The translations under genes and the position numbers were made by a program. Below, piece after piece: positions 5,997-9,770 of a stretch of 9,770 bases of DNA (positions are counted from its first letter, which is position 1; each line of letters starts with the position of its first letter). This DNA is from Bacteroidales bacterium UBA6408 (GTDB taxonomy: Bacteria; Bacteroidota; Bacteroidia; Bacteroidales; UBA932). The notes below the pieces were generated by a model. That model saw nothing but the letters and a program-made list of their open reading frames with translations. It did no database searches and was not told where the DNA came from. The stretch is from contig DJPQ01000003.1 in assembly GCA_002439805.1 (NCBI GenBank), forward strand, positions 1 to 9,770. The letters run 5' to 3'.

Positions 5997-7277
5997 ATGA
6001 GAGAACTTAAATGTCCCAAGTGCGGCAGCACTTTCACGGTGGATGAGGCGGACTATGTGTCAATCCTCAATCAGGTAAAGACCGCCGAGTTCAACAAGGA
6101 ACTTCAGCAGAGGGCGGCTGAACTCAAGGCGCAGCAGGAGGCCTTGCAGAAAGTGCGGGATACGGAGAAAGCCGTAGAGATAGAACGTCTTAAGCAGCAG
6201 ATTCAGGCTCTTGAAGACAAACGGAAGCTTGAGGTCAATTCTGCGGTGGCGGAAAAGGACAGGAAGATAGTTGAACTTCAGTCAAAGTTGGCGCAGGATG
6301 ATGCGAATCTGCGGATGGAGGTGATGAAGGCTCGGCAGGAGGCTAAGGATGAGCTTTCCGCGAAGGATAAGGTCATCACGCAGCTTAAGGCGGAGCTTGA
6401 ACTTGACCAGAGCAAGGCCATGCTTAAGGAAAAAGGCATAAGGGAGGGCTATGAGGCTCAACTCAAGGCCGCGCAGGAGCGGATTGACTACTACAAGGAC
6501 ATGAAGCTCCGCCTCTCGACGAAGATGGTCGGGGAGTCGCTGGAGCAGCATTGCAGCATCCAGTTCAACTCCATGCTCCGTTCCGTGCTCCCGTCCGCAT
6601 ACTTCGAGAAGGACAACGATGCCTCGGGCGGAAGCAAGGGCGACTTCATATTCCGTGACTACATCGACGGCTTCGAGTACATCTCAATTATGTTCGAGAT
6701 GAAGAACGAGATGGACGAGACCGCATCCAAGCACAGGAACGAGGACTTCCTCAAGAAGCTCGACGCGGACAGGACGGCCAAGGGATGCGAGTTCGCAGTG
6801 CTGGTGTCGCTGCTGGAGCCGGACAACGAGCTGTACAACAACGGAATAGTCGATATGTCGCACCGCTATCCCAAGATGTATGTCATAAGGCCTCAGTTTT
6901 TCATCCCGCTCATAACCCTCCTTGTCCAGACTTCCAGGAAGAGCGTCGATTTGCAGCGTGAGCTTGAGGTCGCGAAAAGCCAGAGCGTGGATGTGACCAA
7001 TTTTGAGAGTCAGCTTCTTGAATTTAAGGAAAGGTTCGGCAACAACTACCGCCTTGCGAGCGAGAGGTTCAAGAAGGCCATCGAAGAAATTGACAAGTCA
7101 ATCGATCATCTCCAGAAAATCAAGGACGCCCTGCTCGGCTCGGAAAACCACCTCAGGCTTGCCAGCAACAAGGTGGATGATTTGACCGTGAAGAAACTGA
7201 CGCGGGGCAACCCGACGATGAAGGCAAAGTTCGATGATGCCCGGAAGCAGCATCAGGAGCCTGCACCTGAAGAATAA
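5997..7277 (+). CDS. DUF2130-family coiled-coil protein with an N-terminal zinc knuckle and possible nuclease core
   Basis: The product is 426 aa. Residues 5-10 form a CPKCG knuckle (cysteines 6 and 9) followed by a short strand, a half zinc ribbon. Residues about 25-175 are a long charged coiled coil rich in K, E, Q and A. The conserved core starts near STKMVGESLEQHC (about 178-190). It continues with a GDFIFRD strand (D216) and FEMKNE (E234, K236), then HRNEDFLKKLDADR, an AVLVSLLE strand and MYVIRPQFFIPLI. A second coiled coil fills about 320-390. This order fits the DUF2130 (PF09903) family. The D216 ... E234-x-K236 arrangement, with a glutamate helix before it, looks like a PD-(D/E)XK nuclease core; that is inference. 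It has its own promoter right after rpoN and no obvious partner. Cellular role unknown. Confidence 0.85.
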   Translation: MRELKCPKCGSTFTVDEADYVSILNQVKTAEFNKELQQRAAELKAQQEALQKVRDTEKAVEIERLKQQIQALEDKRKLEVNSAVAEKDRKIVELQSKLAQDDANLRMEVMKARQEAKDELSAKDKVITQLKAELELDQSKAMLKEKGIREGYEAQLKAAQERIDYYKDMKLRLSTKMVGESLEQHCSIQFNSMLRSVLPSAYFEKDNDASGGSKGDFIFRDYIDGFEYISIMFEMKNEMDETASKHRNEDFLKKLDADRTAKGCEFAVLVSLLEPDNELYNNGIVDMSHRYPKMYVIRPQFFIPLITLLVQTSRKSVDLQRELEVAKSQSVDVTNFESQLLEFKERFGNNYRLASERFKKAIEEIDKSIDHLQKIKDALLGSENHLRLASNKVDDLTVKKLTRGNPTMKAKFDDARKQHQEPAPEE

Positions 7278-7325
7278 TTAGACCGAGTTGTTGTATGTAC
7301 ATGAATCTGATTCTTGATTTTTGAT

Positions 7326-7333
7326 TACCTTTG
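7326..7333 (+). promoter_or_regulatory. Bacteroidetes -7 promoter element of an orphan transcript
   Basis: TACCTTTG followed by C is an exact TAnnTTTG match in the spacer after the DUF2130-type gene. It is 246 nt from the next start codon (7572), with an intrinsic terminator in between. It therefore appears to drive a short untranslated RNA and not directly a gene. No good -33 TTTG is seen. Confidence 0.6.
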
Positions 7334-7337
7334 CGTC

Positions 7338-7460
7338 AGACCCCCCCGGATTACTTGGTTCACATAGTCTTGACAGGTCTTAAAATCTAAAGTTTTAATT
7401 CCCTTACTGCCCCGGAGGCAGCTCCAATTGATTCAGAACCTCTTCTGGGGCTTTTTCTTT
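7338..7460 (+). ncRNA. Candidate small structured RNA (unassigned)
   Basis: The interval lies between a -7 promoter element and an intrinsic terminator and contains no plausible ORF. Its 5' part has a run of seven C at 7341-7347. Possible internal structure includes a TTAAAA (7380-7385) / TTTTAA (7393-7398) hairpin and a perfect CTGCC-CCGGA-GGCAG hairpin (7407-7421). The ends can also pair: GGTTC (7357-7361) with GAACC (7436-7440), and the C-run with GGGG (7447-7450). Together these would make an imperfect rod resembling the overall architecture of 6S RNA. Bacteroidales are known to carry short promoter-to-terminator RNAs such as the Bacteroidales-1 motif, but I cannot match this sequence to one from memory. 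Alternatively it is an attenuated leader of the gene at 7572. The boundaries are inferred from the promoter and terminator. Confidence 0.5.
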
Positions 7461-7461
7461 C
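7409..7461 (+). terminator. Intrinsic terminator of the candidate small RNA
   Basis: GCCCCGGAGG (7409-7418) pairs with CTTCTGGGGC (7442-7451) in a continuous 10-bp stem that includes two G-U pairs. It is followed at once by TTTTTCTTTC (7452-7461). The loop is 23 nt, longer than usual. The 5' arm is shared with a competing hairpin at 7407-7421. Confidence 0.75.
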
Positions 7462-7539
7462 GCCCGCGTCTTTGGGCTCTCACAAACATTTTCTGCAAAA
7501 CACATAATGATACTGCCGAATAATTGCAGTGAAGCGTCC

Positions 7540-7547
7540 CATCTTTG
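7540..7547 (+). promoter_or_regulatory. Weak -7-like element before the 202-aa gene
   Basis: CATCTTTG followed by C differs from TAnnTTTG at one base (C for T). It sits 24 nt before the ATG at 7572 and downstream of the terminator, so it could supply a separate promoter for this gene. Confidence 0.4.
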
Positions 7548-7571
7548 CCGATGATTTAAAGCAAATCTGCC

Positions 7572-8180
7572 ATGACGTTATTTGAATTGCTTCACAAAGT
7601 GTCATTCGATGACCTGATACCGACGCTCAAGGATGTTTACGATGTCGAAGCCGACATCTATGCCTACAGGGAGGCTTTCGATGAGTTGAGTCTTCTCCAC
7701 CCGACCGGGAATAACGAACGCGAGTTGAGACGAAACCGTGCCAAGCGTATGCGGGATGCCCGTATGGAACGAACAATCAAGCGTCTTCGCAGAATGGCGA
7801 AGGTCGAGGATTGCATCCGGAGACTGCTGAGCCTCAGTCCGGACATTGAACGGCGCAGTCTTGAATATCTTTTTGACACATATTCAATTACTGAGTCGAA
7901 TTTCCGTCAGCAGGCTGGAAATGGCGACTATAAACCGGCGACCTTGTATGAATCAATATCCAAATACAGTCTCATTCCGCAATCTGAATATGACAGTGTG
8001 GTGATTGTCCTCTACTCATCGACCGACGGCGGGGTGAGCCGCGAACTGCGTTCCTCCATAGAGGATTTGCTGCTCACAGGGCGGTCTCTGAAGCGTTCTG
8101 TTATGAAGGTATGTTCCGATAGCCGAATAACTGACGGCAGCATCAGGGCATTTGTCGTCACGAGCAAGGATGAACGGTGA
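7572..8180 (+). CDS. Unrecognised 202-aa protein with a highly basic helical segment
   Basis: I do not recognise a characterised family. The first 45 residues (MTLFELLHKVSFDDLIPTLK, then an acidic, aromatic helix) resemble the opening of small uncharacterised Bacteroidales proteins with an LLxxVSFDD motif, but I cannot place it firmly. Residues 48-77 are extremely basic, with more than a dozen Arg/Lys in about 30 positions (RELRRNRAKRMRDARMER and on), which suggests nucleic-acid contact or a charged helix. Residues 140-150 form a hydrophobic strand (DSVVIVLYSS) and 159-182 an amphipathic helix. There is no signal peptide or membrane segment, so it is probably cytoplasmic. It lies between the candidate small RNA and a decayed restriction gene, in accessory-looking DNA. 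The start is well placed, 24 nt after a weak -7 element. Confidence 0.7.
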   Translation: MTLFELLHKVSFDDLIPTLKDVYDVEADIYAYREAFDELSLLHPTGNNERELRRNRAKRMRDARMERTIKRLRRMAKVEDCIRRLLSLSPDIERRSLEYLFDTYSITESNFRQQAGNGDYKPATLYESISKYSLIPQSEYDSVVIVLYSSTDGGVSRELRSSIEDLLLTGRSLKRSVMKVCSDSRITDGSIRAFVVTSKDER

Positions 8181-8190
8181 AGGCAGATGT

Positions 8191-8228
8191 TATAAAAGCC
8201 TGAAAATTATAAGCGGCAGCCTTTTATA
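8191..8228. terminator. Terminator-like inverted repeat after the 202-aa gene
   Basis: TATAAAAGCCTG (8191-8202) and CAGCCTTTTATA (8217-8228) pair over 12 positions with a single C-C mismatch and a 14-nt loop. The A-run before the GC part and the T-run after it give the look of a bidirectional intrinsic terminator, 10 nt after the stop at 8180. A further T9 run lies at 8248-8256. It also sits close to the point where the pseudogene homology begins, so it could instead mark a rearrangement boundary. Confidence 0.55.
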
Positions 8229-8256
8229 TTCAGAAATGATTATGTACTTTTTTTTT

Positions 8257-9267
8257 ATTCCAACATTTTGTTGGAGATAATTGAGGACGGGAAAAAGGAG
8301 TCCGCTCTGATGTTTGAACTTCAGAATAACAGAGGCCGGGATCTCACCAATCTCGAAAAACTGAAATCTTATTTCATGTATCAGACGTATGTGAACAGCA
8401 CACTTGAAGAAACAGAATACAATGTCGAGACTGCCTCAAATAACTTCAAGGAGATTTATGAAACCATATATGATATACCGGATCTCTCTGAAGACAGCGT
8501 GCTAATCTACCATTGTAATACGATATGCTAAAAGGCTTAATCGCATAGGGTTGCCGTCGTTTGCTTATCCATTCATTATCAAGGGTTATAGATGTATTGG
8601 TGACAATCAAAAAAAAGTTGGATGTACTTTTCCATATACTTGAAGTGTTGGCGTTCAGGTATCATTTAATTGGCAGCAGGGCCGATTTGAGCAGTCGGCT
8701 GTCAGATTCTATTCGCGAGTTTAACGGTGATCTCCTCTTGCTTAGGGATTCTGTCAAAAACAAATTGAATGAAGCATGGTACTGGGGAGACTCCAGGGCT
8801 CATGAGTTCCTTGACGGGTGGATGTATGAAAACCCTATGCTTCATTATATTCTATGGTGCTATGAAGATTCCATTCAGAATAGAGGTTATTCTACCGGTT
8901 CCTGCACGATTGAAAATGAGCAGATAGAACATATATCTCCTCAGGTTCCGCCAGAAGGGGAAACCTTGGCAACCGGATACGATGTGAATGAAAACAATGA
9001 GTATTCTCAGGAATTCCGGGAGAAGAAACTCAATTGTATCGGGAATCTTATGCTGATTTCAGGTTCTCATAATGCATCGATTGGTAACAAGCCTTTCGGA
9101 GATAAGCTTGAGAGCTACAAGTCCAACCCTTTATTGAAACAGCAGGCTGAAATTGCCACTTTTCTCGACAAGGGCGAGATGCTGTGGAAATCGGAGCAAA
9201 TCGACAGAAGAAAATACTTGACTTTGCCCTTTCGGAATGGAATTTCGAAAATATACATCTTGATTGA
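8257..9267 (+). pseudogene. Decayed DUF262-DUF1524 (GmrSD-like) restriction gene
   Basis: Intact proteins of this family combine an N-terminal ParB-like NTPase (DUF262, GmrS) and a C-terminal HNH-type nuclease (DUF1524, GmrD), which cut modified DNA. Here the first ~230 residues, including the DGQQR motif, are absent. Recognisable homology begins near 8257. Segment A (8268-8531) carries FELQNNRGRDLTNLEKLKSY, the end of DUF262, and stops at 8529. A short stretch in another frame (about 8521-8610) reads RLNRIGLPSFAYPFIIKGY. Segment B (from about 8609) reads LDVLFHILEVLAFRYHLI. It then gives the DUF1524 core IEHISPQ (His at 8930-8932, Pro at 8939-8941) and CIGNLMLISGSHNASIGNKPF. After an A-run at 9211-9214 the natural end DFALSEWNF is in a third frame and stops at 9265-9267. 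With three frame breaks and no N-terminus, the gene is almost certainly inactive as read. Confidence 0.85.
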
Positions 9268-9317
9268 TTTTAGTAGGACATCAAATCCATAATTGCCGTG
9301 AAATTGCAACGATGTCC

Positions 9318-9325
9318 TATATTTG
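9318..9325 (+). promoter_or_regulatory. Bacteroidetes -7 promoter element for the metallophosphoesterase gene
   Basis: TATATTTG followed by C matches TAnnTTTG exactly. A TTG at 9293-9295 lies 22 nt upstream, near the expected -33 position. The predicted 5' leader contains a run of ten A (9327-9336) before the ATG at 9358. Confidence 0.75.
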
Positions 9326-9357
9326 CAAAAAAAAAATAAACCATTGGGCCAAGAGAT

Positions 9358-9770
9358 ATGAGAATCATACACATTTCGGATACGCACAATGTGCATCGGC
9401 GGCTGAATAGGCTGCCGGAGGGCGATGTGATAGTGCATTCCGGAGACTTTACGCTGGCGGGGACTGAGGCGGAGGCGCTGGACTTTATGGAATGGTTCTG
9501 CGATCTTCCGTACAGGCACAAGGTCTTCATCGCCGGCAACCACGACTTTTGCCTACGGGGAGCCGCGCTGGAGGGGCTTGACGATAACTGCCACTATCTC
9601 TGCAATTCAGGAGTCCTGATAGAGGGAGTCAAGTTCTACGGCGTGCCGATGTTTTTCGAAGATGCCGTGACGCGGCAGGTGGAAAATGATTTTATGAATA
9701 TACCTGCGGACACGGATGTCCTTGTCACCCATCAGCCGCCTGAGGAAATTCTTGACCTCTCAGATGAGAT
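9358..9770 (+). CDS. Calcineurin-like metallophosphoesterase (3' end missing)
   Basis: The frame from the ATG at 9358 stays open to the window edge: 137 full codons plus two bases. The dinuclear metal-binding motifs of the calcineurin-like phosphoesterase fold appear in order: SDTHN (D8, H10), HSGDFT (D30), AGNHD (N61, H62, D63) and VTHQPP (H125). The spacing and phrases such as IVHSGDFT..G...E and VKFYGVP resemble the small MPPED / class III-type phosphoesterases, which are cytoplasmic and often of unknown substrate. A last GxH-type motif would lie beyond the edge. There is no signal peptide. The start is supported by the -7 element 32 nt upstream and a weak AGAG purine stretch just before the ATG. 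The gene follows the pseudogene but has its own promoter. Confidence 0.9.
   Translation, partial: MRIIHISDTHNVHRRLNRLPEGDVIVHSGDFTLAGTEAEALDFMEWFCDLPYRHKVFIAGNHDFCLRGAALEGLDDNCHYLCNSGVLIEGVKFYGVPMFFEDAVTRQVENDFMNIPADTDVLVTHQPPEEILDLSDE

Noticed and set aside
7338..7460. SRP (4.5S) RNA
   Set aside because: A CCGGAGG loop resembles the SRP tip at first sight, but the conserved GGAA-type tetraloop and the flanking asymmetric AGCAG internal loop are not in the right arrangement.
7462..7477. Second hairpin GCCC/GGGC after the terminator
   Set aside because: A four-base stem with an 8-nt loop is too weak and likely by chance.
8561..9292. Independent 243-aa gene
   Set aside because: The frame begins with a TTG inside homologous sequence and continues a DUF262-DUF1524 protein from other frames. 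Its last ~25 residues are out of frame relative to the family ending. It is part of the pseudogene.
1..9770. CRISPR array, tRNA or rRNA genes, complete insertion sequence
   Set aside because: I saw no regularly spaced direct repeats, no tRNA cloverleaf with a T-loop GTTCRA signature in context, no rRNA core sequences and no transposase-like reading frame.

Overview
The window looks like chromosomal DNA of a member of the Bacteroidales (Bacteroidota). The evidence is the repeated upstream element TAnnTTTGC, the Bacteroidetes -7 promoter motif, which I find before five or six genes or transcripts, together with a Bacteroidetes-style RpoN, a PF01637-type ATPase and scarce Shine-Dalgarno sites. 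The genus cannot be told from the window. All genes are on the + strand.

Layout. (1) 1-1377 is the 3' part of miaB, a tRNA-modifying radical SAM enzyme; its start lies left of the window. (2) 1516-2151 is an unrecognised exported or membrane protein. (3) 2201-2237 is a 37-nt near-perfect palindrome directly upstream of a -7 element, followed by an AAA+ ATPase gene (2262-3383). (4) 3405-5963 holds a LEA14-like lipoprotein gene, a SPOR-domain protein gene that overlaps it by 4 nt, and rpoN (sigma-54) 49 nt further on, probably one transcription unit. (5) 5997-7277 is a DUF2130-type coiled-coil protein with its own promoter. (6) 7278-7571 has no coding gene but carries a -7 promoter and an intrinsic terminator about 130 nt apart, bracketing a candidate small RNA. 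(7) 7572-8180 is an unrecognised 202-aa protein with a very basic segment, followed by a terminator-like inverted repeat. (8) 8257-9267 is a decayed DUF262-DUF1524 (GmrSD-like, modification-dependent restriction) gene. It has lost its N-terminal half and has three breaks of reading frame, and the parent protein can be read by stepping between frames. (9) 9358-9770 is the start of a metallophosphoesterase gene, cut by the right edge, with a clear promoter.

Most of the window is housekeeping: tRNA modification, envelope proteins and a sigma factor. The accessory flavour is in 2150-3383 (palindrome plus ATPase) and 7278-9300 (orphan transcript, orphan protein, restriction remnant). I do not see an intact new defence system. 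The best leads for something undescribed are the candidate small RNA at about 7338-7460 and the palindrome controlling the ATPase gene. Family names are from memory of motifs; no database search was run.
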